From contig NC_134415.1 in the NCBI RefSeq assembly GCF_030867145.1, positions 13,680,417 to 13,744,416 of the forward strand: a stretch of 64,000 bases of DNA, given 5' to 3'. The notes beneath the pieces were generated by a model. That model had not been told where the DNA came from and searched no databases. It was given only the letters and a program-made list of their open reading frames with translations. This DNA is from Opisthocomus hoazin. Lineage: Eukaryota; Chordata; Aves; Opisthocomiformes; Opisthocomidae. Shown here piece after piece: positions 42,679-53,600 of the stretch; within the stretch, counting starts at the first letter, position 1, and each line of letters begins with the position of its first letter. A program made the translations under genes and the position numbers.

Positions 42679-44964
42679 AAGAAGTAGACTAAAACATTCA
42701 TTTACTGGCAGTATTTTGTCTTAATGCATTTTGTCACGCTTCCATTGGTAGAATGTTAGCTTATGCTTATGGTGTGCAACTTGAAGCCTAGCTGCTGTTG
42801 GAGAGAGTAAGTGATGCTAATTGTCAAGTTTCAGAAATGGCATGTTTCTGCTCTGTATTTTGGTCTGTTTATGATAATTGAAAGTAAAATTTCCATTGTG
42901 ATAATTTTTTTTAATCTACACATGTAAGCATTAAAATACAAGGCTACATGTTTAATACGTGGCACACGTTAATGTTTTTATAGCTTTCATATATTTTGGT
43001 TTATATATTAAAGTATGAAACACTCAACTGATCTGCTTTTTTGAAAAAGAAACTGTATCTTTGTATAAACACTTGTTTTTATTATATAAATGACAAGCTA
43101 TTAAAAAAAAACCACTTAAGTGATAGCCTTTAAATACTGTAATAAAGGAAAATATCTTTTCCTTTACTTCTAAAGGCCTGACATCTCGTTTACAAATTCT
43201 ACATGGATTAAACACAGATGTTTGCAAGGCAGAATACTAGTTCTTGTTAGAGCAGGTTTGTGAGTTTGTTTTTGTTTTCCTTTTTTAAAAGACAACTCTC
43301 CCAACTTAGTGATATTACAAAAATGCGTATTGTTTACAGTTATTTAAACTAAACTGGGTTCTAAGCTTTGTTTGCTTTTGGTCTTAACAGAAAATTTTGT
43401 TCTTTAATTTTTCATTTAACTTATTTTTTATTGGTAGGAGTAAGTCAAATATTTCTGGGACTACTCACCTGAAAGTTGACTATAAATAATATATTATATA
43501 TATATATGAAAAAAAAAAAAACAGCTAGCTGATAGATATAGTATAAGTATAGTAATACCCAGAGAGGACTCTGTGCTTACTGCATAGTTTGGGTACTAAA
43601 TAGCAGAAATTGTTAAACTTTGAAACACACAGATGCAATATGTTTTGGATTCTGTTTGTTTGAACCAGAAATGCTTTTAACTGATCTTAAGATTAAAAGC
43701 AATTAAATAAGAGAAGATTGTGATACACTAGTATGCCTTTTGAAACAGTCTAACCAAACCACCTCTAGCCTTCTAAGGGTTTGACTCCCTCAAATGGCTG
43801 CCTGATGTAAATGAAACAGGGGGCTTCTGTTCCCCTGATTTACTTTCCTGGAGAAGTGAGAAATGCTGAAAGATTTCAGTTTCTTAAATCTCATGTCTGG
43901 CTTGCTTTGCCTTAGTTCTGCCTTCAGCAGACCATCTCTCTGTTGTTGGAGGTTCCTGGCTGACTTTGTCATAGGCTTCATAGTGCGACACCTGAATATT
44001 ACTGTTTCGTTAGCATCTGCCAGATAGCTGAAAAGCCCTTGGTCTTCACAAAGTTTGTAAACTTTCCTTGAGATTCTTCGCAAATGAGAACTTTGAGGGT
44101 AACACTTCTGGTTTTGAGTGTTCCTAAATATTAGTTATCAAACTCTGCTTTCCTCCACTTAATTTTGAGGAATATACTGGTATTTATTTCAAATGCATAT
44201 CTGTTGGCATGTGATAGGTACCTGCAATAGAGAGGCAGAAGTTCCCATCTGCTCAAACATTGCCAGTCTGCAGCACGAAGGGGCAGAAGTCTGAGCTGCT
44301 GCTGTAGGAAGAGAAGGGACGAGCCCCTTCGCTTCTTCGTACGACCAGTTCAGGGCAAGAGGATCTGTGACTGGTACCACTGCTTTTCAGTTATCTGTTC
44401 TGCCCTAATTGTGTTCTGCAGAATGGATGAACTGCGACTCTATCAATTACTTCTAGAACACAGTGATAAGAACTTAATGTTGTTCTACAGCATCAGTTTG
44501 CCCCACAGCTGCTGGATTTTTAGCCCATGACCAAGTGCCATTTGGTTCGTAAATCTCCTTTAAATGTTTCTTTTTTTTACTGTATTTTCTGAGTAGTGTC
44601 TTTTAAGAATAACTCTGTTCCCCTTAAGGCATTATCTTGCGTCTTCTGGTTTCTTGTTTTACATGTACTGATTAAGTCCCAGCTCAGTGATTTTCATCTG
44701 TCTGTTGGATTAACCGTGTATAATAGCAGATCTGTTAAAAAAAAAGAAAAAAAACATACACCAGCTCAACACCCCCTAAAACCCCCAGATACCTGTATTT
44801 CCCAAATCTATGATATTCTATATAGAACTTTGCATCTGTCTTTACCATAAAATCAGATTATATTGTAATACAGTATCTTGAATTAGGATAGGATAATCAG
44901 GACAGCAGCTTGGATGCTTTTAACCTTTGCAAAGATTGGCATCACATTAGCTCTCTGAACCATC

Positions 44965-44987
44965 TTTTTTTTTTTTTTTTTTTTTTT
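44965..44987. repeat. poly-T tract (23 T)
   Basis: Homopolymer in the SPAST-SLC30A6 intergenic region. No recognised element body is attached on either strand. Confidence 0.85.
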
Positions 44988-45692
44988 CCTGAATCTGCCC
45001 ACTGCTAATGAGTGAGTGACTTGACCCACTTTTTTGAGATGAATAGGAAGCAGCTTGCCTGGCCCACCACAAGTGTGTTTTACTGACCTAAAGTGTGGCA
45101 GTTACTGGAAGGAAGAAAAAAAACGAAAACACAAACCACCAAGCCCCTTGGTTTTTTAACAACCTTCTTCATACATCTTCGCTTCTTTTTATTAAGCAGG
45201 AAATGCACCTTTGTCTTTCTACGTGTTGGAAGAACAATGCCTTCTCAGGCTGTGGGCTGGTGCTTTTGGTAGCATAACAGGAGGGAAAAACTCAACCACT
45301 GTGTGATGCTCTTTCTCCTTAAAATGACAATTCGTTATGAGGTGCCCTTTACTAATGCTGACTTTTCTGTAGAGTGTACCAACCCTATACAGGTTCTCTC
45401 ATTGCAGCTAAGACAAAACCAACACTGAATATTAAAGATAAGCCTTAAAGTAGGGTATTTATGCATATAGAAGTCTCTCTGCCATGTTAGTTTCTTGGAC
45501 TTTACAGAGTTCAGTATATTAGAAATAGGCGTTCTGCGCTGAGATGTCTTACTGACTCTACTTCAGAAAGTCAGTCGCTAACACAGTTTTGTTGAATAGG
45601 GCCCTGCAACTTTCTTTATGTAGATAGTAAGTGTGATAGTAACACTTTAAAGTGGAGAACAATGGGATCTCTAAACTGAGAAGGAATTTGTT

Positions 45693-45741
45693 GTCACTGC
45701 ACTAATTACAGGCCATTGCTGATCTCACTGTTAAGATTCTC
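45693..45741 (+). repeat. diverged repeat, copy 1
   Basis: GTCACTGCACTAATTACAGG with its following 29 bases aligns by eye with 46288-46335, sharing the order of CTAATTA, AGGC, TTGCTGAT, TCA, TGTT and TTCTC blocks. The family is unknown to me. Confidence 0.55.
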
Positions 45742-45949
45742 CCAAATGTTTCTAAAATGACGGGTTTTATACATGTAACTTACTTAGACAATTAACCTTA
45801 TCTTCTGGTGTAGAATAAATAGTATTTTTTCTATTCTAAACAAACAGTTTTTAGCACTGTTGCCAAGTCCATCTTGTGAAATTTAAGTACTTTGCACTGG
45901 CAATACTGAAGTTGGATATGCTGGCAAATTTGATCACCCTGTCTGTTCT

Positions 45950-46095
45950 GCAGCCGGTATGGAAAGCGACGTTCTACGCAGGGCTTCCCTAACCACCCGC
46001 GGGGAACCTTTGTGCCCTAGACTCTTCCAGTGCTTTCCTACCGACAGCGTGGGTAACGCGCGGTTGTGCCTAAGACGCGCTCGCTGAGCTGCTCC
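45950..46095. other. small CpG-rich patch, intergenic
   Basis: About 14 CpG in 140 bp, including ACGCGCGG and GACGCGCTCGC, in otherwise CpG-poor DNA. It lies between the two related 48-bp segments. Function unknown. Confidence 0.5.
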
Positions 46096-46287
46096 TGTGC
46101 TGTAGGGATGCTTCTACCCGTGGCAGCTTTGGGAGGCGGCAAGCACCATGGGAGGGTACAGATCTCCATGCGCTGTCTGTGGTGGTCTCAGGCTTTCCTG
46201 ATGCTTTTAGTTGTTTGGGACTTCTATCCGGTATCAAAAATGGAATGAGAAGTAGCAGGCAGGTAGTGAATGCAATTAGTTATCTCA

Positions 46288-46335
46288 GTCACTGTGCTAA
46301 TTAGAGGCAGTTGCTGATGTCATTGTTCAGTTCTC
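46288..46335 (+). repeat. diverged repeat, copy 2
   Basis: GTCACTGTGCTAATTAGAGG and the following bases match copy 1 in direct orientation, 595 bp away. Confidence 0.55.
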
Positions 46336-47930
46336 TTGAGCTGCTCTTTAGTGTTGAAGGATGTTGTTTTACTCACCTACATGAATTTCCATGCTGAGGA
46401 CGATCTGCTGGTCATCCTAAGAGATGAACTATGGATCAGTTGTTTTCTTTTAGAGTTTTTTCTTTAGATACTCTTTTCCACACTTGTTCTTTTAGATATT
46501 GTAAGTGTAATTCCACAGGATGAGGAGGTTAAACTGTTGCTTCCTGCAAGTACAAAATCATCTTCTGAAGTACAGGGAAATGTCTGTTACGTTTTTCCTG
46601 CTTCTCATGTATATCGTTAACTGTCTTGGAGTGGAAACTGTTTATTTTGTCAATGACTACCTCCTGAGTTCGGCAATAATTGGCAAGGTGTACACTCCTA
46701 CAGTGGATGAAATACATTGGCTAAACACTGTGGGTTCTTCAGAGTTTGATTTCTTGACTTGCAAATTCGTGCCATGATGTCTGGAAACTACCGCGATCAA
46801 CCTTGTTTTGCTGTAAGGCTTTCCGTGCCTTCGTTAGACACACTGCTTAAAATCCGGTTGCAGAGCAGTGGCTTTGAGGGAAAGGTCAACGTTCTTTGTC
46901 GTTGGTTAACATAGGTGTAGTCTTCTAAGGTGCTGGGGTGTAGCTTCTCGGTTCCGCGGGTTTTCTCACCATTAGAAGTGAGGAAGAAAGTACTTTCTCT
47001 AATACTCGCACACCTATCAAAGGGACTGGAAATACAGAAATGTTTTTTGCCACATGATTCAAATTTTTATTCATGTGCAGGGCTAGTCAGTATTTTTCAG
47101 AAATATAGATTAAAGTGACAAAAACCAAAGGTGGAGGCAAAACACTATACCCCACCCCCATTAAATACATTGGATGATTCCAGTCTCAGATGGCGTTAAT
47201 TCTTGTATTTGGTTGTTTTGAAGCACTTTTGTTTCATTGTTCTTTTAAGAATGTTTTCTGACATGTTAAACACCATTTTATTAATAAGCAATGTAAAAAA
47301 GCATGACGAGCAGTCGCATATCTTTAGCTTCACAATAAAATGTTGCGTTTGTCCTGTTCTTACTGTTTTCTTGTCTGTTTATCAGATATGTCCAAAACAA
47401 AGAGCCTTTTCAGTAAACCTGAAGCCTATTACATTGCTGGTGGTTTAAAAAAAAAAATCAAAATAAAAATCAGGTGTTGTATACCAGGTGATGGAACAAC
47501 AAATATGTAAATACCTCAGTTTCTAAAGGACGTAACTCAAGTTCTTAGAACTAATGTAAATAGAAGCGCTACCTCCTAAATAAATGTGCTGAAATTGAAA
47601 GTGTGTGCTTATCCTAGTCTTGCTAAATCACAGTGCAAACCAGGAGGTTTCACACAACTAATTCTGGTAGTCATCATGAAGTCCTAAAAATAGCTACTTG
47701 GAGCCAATTTACTTGGGATCAACAGGGCATCTTTTCTTTTGCTAGGGGGAGAGTGCTGCTGTTATTTCTGAGGTAACAAATCTAAATTCTTTGCATATGC
47801 CCATCCCCTTACTGTTTGTAATTGTTTCTAGCCATTGCCTTGAGGCTGTACCTGGACCACTAACAACTGCTGAGGCTTTCTGTTCTTGCAGTTAGATCCG
47901 GAAGATAAGACTGAAAAATCCCTACTTGGA

Positions 47931-48155
47931 TTAGAGTAACTTTGCTATTCCATAGCCGGCAGCGTTAGGGGTCTCTCGAAAAGCAGCCCTGATCACTGCC
48001 TTCACCACATCACTGTAACACTCGCTGTTAAAGTAAGCAAACCAAGTGAAAATCAACACAGCAATCGGGTGGAAAAAACCCCGTGATTTGTACTGAAGCA
48101 TCAGAGCTGTCACGGCTTCTGCCAGGCGTTCATTCCTCGGGAGACAGAAAGGCAC
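47931..48155 (-). other. unassigned 74-codon open frame
   Basis: Minus-strand frame with a hydrophobic run (FFHPIAVLIFTWFAYF) followed by SECYSDVVKAVIRAAFRE. The composition looks protein-like and local CpG is raised. I cannot match it to a family, and there is no visible splice or promoter context. Confidence 0.25.
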
Positions 48156-50584
48156 CGTCGCTGTCTATGCGAGATCATAATCCAGCGTCTCTCTTTGGCT
48201 GAAATGCTGCTGCTCGGAGGTGGATCTGAACCACTGAAATGACTTCAATTAGCAATTTTGTGTATAGGTTACAGATATTCAAATAAACTTTTATTCTTGT
48301 AGAGGAGATGCTCAGATAAATTTAGCGAAGAAGCAAGAGCCTGAAAACCATATCCCAGCACTTGCTATGTTGAAATCTACAGACATCATGGACTTGACCG
48401 TGTACCTTGACTGAAGTATCCTAGACTCATTAAAAGAGAAATCTTTTCCCATTCCAGCCAAGGTGGCGTGAGACAAGGCTCCATGCATAGTGTCAGATGC
48501 AGGCATATTTCAGATGAAAATGTGTTTATTTCAGTTTTTTAATGTTTTAAGTTTGCCAGAGAAAAGTGAGAAAAATCAGCTTAAAATTGTGGTGTTTTTT
48601 TTTCACTCAGGGCCTCTTTCTGCAAATTTCCAAATACACTGTGAACTTGTGAAATCCAGCCTCTTTCCTACAAGGGTGCATATGGCTCCACAACAGACGA
48701 AGAGTTATGCAACTTTCTCTAAGTCTTTTTTTATTCTGTGTGTAATGATAATACAGAAAATACTATGTAGTGGTGAGGGCAGAAAGATACAATTTAAAAT
48801 CCATCTCTCAACACATGCGAGTGATTTGCTGTGGTATAGCTACAAACAAAGAAAACAGGTGGGAATTCCAGAAGCCTACAACCAACTTAATGAGCAAAGT
48901 GTGGTGTCTTTACCAAATGCTTTTAAAATTCCACTTTTTTTGCAAATATATAGTGTAAGCACAGTATGTTCTTTTCTAATACTGTAACTTCTGTTACTTT
49001 CAAATCTCACCTTAGTGATTTCAAAAAGCTTCAAACTTCCCTCAGTTTTAAAACATCCTTGAAGACTGTTAGTTTTGTTGTGTGCAGACTGCTAGAATCA
49101 CCTGTGCCATTAATCCTAGTATTTATCTTCCGTGAATCATGGAAGTGCAGTTTCTTACAACTGACTGTTTGCCTCTTCTGGGAGGAAGTACCCCAAGGCG
49201 TGAGATAATCAAAAAGCCTGATAATGTGTCAATAATGAAGTAACAAAACACCTTTGTATTTGTGGAGCACATCATACAGATAACATTACTCCCATGGTTC
49301 ACCTGGCTTGCAGTTTCCTGTTTAAATTTGAGTGGAGGCAGCAGCTGAAGTTTGAAATCTCTTACCTGTCACGGAGATTTCACAGAGTGCAAATGGATTA
49401 TCTTTTTTTTTTTAATTGTTCCCAAAACTAATTCTGTACATTGGAAAGAATTTCTTCATTACAGCCAACAGTTTAGACTGAGGTCTGAGGCCTTAAATAC
49501 TTGTCTCATGGAATACAATTGCCTGGCCAGTCTGATAGTTGTTCTTAATTAATAATACTGTGTCCTATAAGGACCAGATACACTCAATCTGGAAAACAAA
49601 ACCGATTTTTTTTCTGTCAGTACTGAAAGGGCGTGCTCTGCACACGCACAGGAACTGGAGACATTACCCAGCTAAAACTTACCCACAGTGGCTGGGAAGC
49701 AGATTAATTTAAAGATGGGGGCTTGTTCCTGCTTTCAGTTGATGCCCAGGCCTCTGTCCCAGCCCCAGCCAGGTGAGGCTTTGGTATGTTTCGCAGAACA
49801 GATTCGATGCAAATAACATTTTTAACCGCTTTAACTATGGGCACTGGACAGCGGACTAGACCATTGGAAGACCAAAGACAGGTCAGCGTTACAGAAGGTT
49901 GCTTGAAGTATCTTCCTAGGCACGATAATCTGTCTTAATAAAATATCTGGCTTCAATTTTTATTCCTACATGTTTTCCACTTCCCAAACGCAGTAATAAA
50001 TAAGCAATTTTGTGACTAAATCTCTCTGTGCATTAAATCCCATGCAGGTGTTCCGTAACGCAATTTCCCTTAACAGAGCTGCCCTCGCTTCCAGGAAGCC
50101 GTCAGTTCTGCGTTTCGTTCCTCGCGAGCGCTGGTTCCGTGTCAGGTGCCCTCTCCGGCCACGCTCCTGCCGACAGAACGCCCCGGGCGACAGAAACCCC
50201 GCTCCGAGCCACGCGGGCCTGCTGCCGCCGACGCGCAACATGGCGGCGGGCGCCCGCACGGCCCCCGGGGTAAAGCGGAGGCCCGGCTGTGGGTGCGCGG
50301 AGGACCCGTCGGGCCGGGGAGCTGCCGCAGCGGAGCGCCGTGACCGCCACGGCGGGGGTCCCCTCCCCGGCCTCTCCCGCGCACCGGGCGCAGGCGATGC
50401 AGCGGGGCTTCACGCCGAGCCGCCACGCCAGAACCGAAGGCTGCCGGGCCAGATCGGGCTGGGTCCCCGGTGCGGGAACCCCGTCTCAGCTCCGCCGCCG
50501 CCGCCCCCCCGCCGCCTCACGGCCCAGCACCGCCCCCCTCGTCACGTCACATCCGCTCCCGCGCGCGGCCTCTCGGGCCCACCC

Positions 50585-50598
50585 GTTGCCGTAGCGAC
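50585..50598 (+). promoter_or_regulatory. RFX X-box-like palindrome
   Basis: GTTGCC and (G)TAGCGAC form an imperfect inverted repeat close to the X-box form GTTGCCATGGCAAC. It is 63 bp before the SLC30A6 ATG. Binding is inferred only from the motif. Confidence 0.5.
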
Positions 50599-50628
50599 AG
50601 AAGCCTCCCCCGCCTCTTCCGGCTTCGC

Positions 50629-50663
50629 ATGGCGCCGTCTCTTCCGGTGCGGGGGATAATATG
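50629..50663 (+). promoter_or_regulatory. upstream ORF overlapping the SLC30A6 start across the first splice
   Basis: ATGG at 50629 opens a frame different from SLC30A6. After splicing of 50663 to 57838 it continues to TAA at 57887-57889, 28 codons in all. It overlaps the main AUG (50661), so it should compete with it. The -3 base is C, a poor context, so leaky scanning is likely. Confidence 0.5.
50661..50663 (+). CDS. SLC30A6: SLC30A6 exon 1 coding part (start codon only)
   Basis: The ATG is directly followed by GTGAGT, so exon 1 supplies only Met. This arrangement is needed because exon 2 starts GGG ACA ATA, giving the family N-terminus MGTIHLF. Confidence 0.88.
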
Positions 50664-53600
50664 GTGAGTGGCCCCGCGGGGGGAGGGAGCGGGGCGAGTG
50701 GCCGGTGGGGCCGCCGCTCCCGGGCGGGGGGCTGCGCCGTCGCGGTGGGGCGGGGCCGGGCTGGGCTGGGCGTGGCGCCCCGGGCCCGGCGCCGGCCCGG
50801 CTTGGAGCGCGCCGCCGTCTCCCGCCCCGCCCCGCGCCGCTGCTGGCGCGAGCCCCGCCGGGCCGGCGCTGACGTGGCTGCGCGCGGGGGTGCGCCCCGC
50901 CCGGCCTGGCCTCCGCCGACGTCCAGCGGCGGAAGCCGTTGCCGTTAGCCGGGCGCGGGAGGGGGCGGGGAAGCGCCCCTCGGCCGGGGCGGGCCCTGCG
51001 CGGCCGTTACCGGCGCCCGGCGGGAGCGCGCGGGGGGGCGGCTTCCCGTGCCGCGCCTCCCCCTCAGGCCCGCGCGGGGCGTCCCCCGAGGCCCCTCAGG
51101 GGCGGGCGGGCCGCCCTGAACCCGGTGGCTGCAGCGGGAGCCCCGGCCGCGGGGCGCTCGCCGGGCACCGGAGCGGTGAGGGAGGCGGCGGGGGCCCCGG
51201 CGGAGGGAGGCCGTTCTTCGAAAGGAGCTGGGGAGCACTGGGACAGGCGGCCGGGGGCGGCGGTGGGGTCGCCGTACCTGGAGGCCTTCAGAAGATGCGC
51301 GGGTGCGGCGCCTTGGGACGCGGTGTGGCAGCCGTGGTGGTGGTGGGGTGGCGGTGGGGCTGGGTCACTTCGGAGGTCTTTTCCAACCTCAGTGTACCCT
51401 GTGGGTGCCCCCGCGTGTGTCCTTTCAGCTGGGGGGCATAGCTCCCCCTGCCCTGGTGAGTGCGGGGCGTGGACATAGGTGTGGGTGAGAGGTGCTGTCA
51501 CCCACAGAATCACAGAACGGGAAGGGACCTCTGTGGGTCATCTAGTCCAACCCCCCTGACAAAGCAGGGTCACCTACAGCAGGCTACACAGGACCTGATT
51601 TCGGCGAAGCTACTGAAGGTGAAGGGTTCTGGAGCAGAGGCTCGCGCCGAGGGACCCTTTCTCCGGTGGCAAAACCGCAGCGGCGAGGCGGCAAAAAGCG
51701 CCGAGAGAGAGAGGAGACCCCAGCCCCCCCCCCCCTCAGCGGGAAAGCGGGAAGTGCCAACGAGCAGCAGCTCTGACTCAGCGGGGGCGGAGTCGAGTGT
51801 GACAGCGGCCAAACCCCCTCAGGGATAAGAGCAGCCCCCAGGGAGCGCGAGCGACCAGGAGCGCGGGCGAACAGAGCCGGCAAACAGAGGCGGCGCAGCA
51901 GCCCGGGAGCGGCGCAGCAGTTTGCGCAGCAGTTGGCGCGGGCAGGGCGAGCGGGGAAGGCGACTGGCAGGGTACAGCCGCCCCTTCTGGCAACTCAAGT
52001 AGTGGGCATCGCTCTTCCAGGAGATACTCTAGCCATGGTTACCACCCGTGGTAAAGCTGTGGCTCGAAGGAGTGTGGGGACCCAGACGGAGGCCCCATGC
52101 AAGAACGCGGGTGTCCAGGTCTCTGGCTGCAGGGAGTGCCTGAGCCTGGCGCTTGTACCGGAGGACAGCAGAGACAACGGCTGTGTTCGGTGCGAGCAGG
52201 TGAATGACCTGCTCAGCCTGGTGGCAGAACTGAAGGAGGAAGTGGAGAGGCTGAGGAGCATCTGGGAGTGTGAGAGGGAGATCGACTGGTGGAGCCGCAC
52301 CCTACCCTCCCTGAGGCAGCGGCAGCAGGAGGCGGCTCCACAGAAAGCAGAGAACCCCCATCCCTCTTGCCACCGAGCAGAAAGAGGGGGCCTAAGAGAT
52401 GGGGGGGAATGGAAACAGGTCCCTGCTCGGGGGGGCAAGCGAATTTCCCCCCAGCCTCCCTCACCTGCTCAGTTGCCCTTAAGCAACAGGTATGGGGCTC
52501 TGGAACGTGAGGGACTGGCCACAGAGGATGTGGGTCAAGGTGAGGCTCCATCCAGGGGGTTGCCTAGAACGAGTCAGACAGCCCCACGTATTACAACTGC
52601 CTCAACTAAGAAAAAAAGGAGGGTCATTGTCATAGGTGATTCCCTTCTGAGGGGAACAGAGGGCCCGATCTGCCGACCGGACCCATCCCACAGGGAAGTC
52701 TGCTGCCTCCCTGGGGCCCGGGTTAGGGATGTTGCGAAGAAACTCCCTGGTCTGGTGCGGCCTTCTGATTACTACCCCCTCTTGGTAATGCAGGTTGGCG
52801 GAGACGAGGTAGCAGAAAGAAGTGCCAAGGCCATCAAAAGGGACTTCAGGGCACTGGGGCGACTGGTTGAGGGATCAGGGGCGCAGGTGGTGTTTTCCTC
52901 CATCCCATCAGTGGCAGGGGACAGCACTGAAAGGGGCAGGAAAACTCACCTGGTTAACAGGTGGCTCAGGGACTGGTGCCATCGGTCAAATTTTGGCTTT
53001 TTTGATCATGGGGAGGTATACACAGCACCGGGCCTGCTGGCAACAAGTGGAGTTCAGCTATCACAAAGGGGGAAAAGAATTCTTGGCCACGAGCTGGCGG
53101 GGCTCATTGAGAGGGCTTTAAACTAGGTTTGAAGGGGGAAGGGGATATTGCCCAGCTCACTAGGGATGAGCCTAGGCTTAGAGTGCCAAGGCCAGGGGTG
53201 ACATTGACAGCCCAGCTCAAGTGTGTTTACACCAATGCACGTAGTATGGCCAATAAACAGGAGGAGCTGGAAGCCATTATACAGCAGGACGGCTACGACT
53301 TGGTCGCCATCACAGAAACGTGGTGGGACAACTCGCATGACTGGCATGCTGTCATAGATGGCTACAGACTCTTTAGGAAAGACAGACCAACAAGGAGAGG
53401 TGGGGGAGTTGCTCTATATGTGAGGCAGCAACTGGAATGCATTGAGCTTGGCCTGGGGGCAAGTGAAGAAGGAGTTGAAAGCTTGTGGGTTAGAATTAAG
53501 GGACAGGCTCACACGGGTGACATTACGGTGGGTGTATACTACAGGCCACCCGACCAGGAGGAGGAGGTTGATGAAGCCTTCTACAGGCAGCTGCAAGCAG

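Larger units (their letters stand above)
42700..50100. other. intergenic region between SPAST and SLC30A6
   Basis: About 7.4 kb, perhaps partly SPAST 3' UTR at its start. It holds a T23 run (44965-44987), a diverged pair of related ~48-bp segments, a small CpG patch (45950-46095) and one minus-strand open frame (48155-47931). I recognise no gene and no CR1 copy here. Confidence 0.6.
50101..51480. promoter_or_regulatory. CpG island, SLC30A6 promoter
   Basis: CpG-dense DNA around SLC30A6 exon 1. Two ETS-type CTTCCGG sites (50616-50622 and 50641-50647), an RFX X-box-like GTTGCCGTAGCGAC (50585-50598) and a CRE-like GTCACGTCAC (50541-50550) lie within 120 bp of the start codon. Long open frames here (50012-50659 and 50668-51441 plus; 50945-51513 minus) are compositional. 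Confidence 0.8.

Noticed and set aside
50012-51513. Several frames of 149-257 codons in the SLC30A6 CpG island
   Set aside because: GC-rich, low-complexity translations in several frames at once, overlapping promoter sites and the exon 1 donor.
53129-53131. TTG 53129 as a true ORF2 start
   Set aside because: It is only the first permissible near-cognate codon. The frame is open upstream to 53111 and the slippery site explains entry better.
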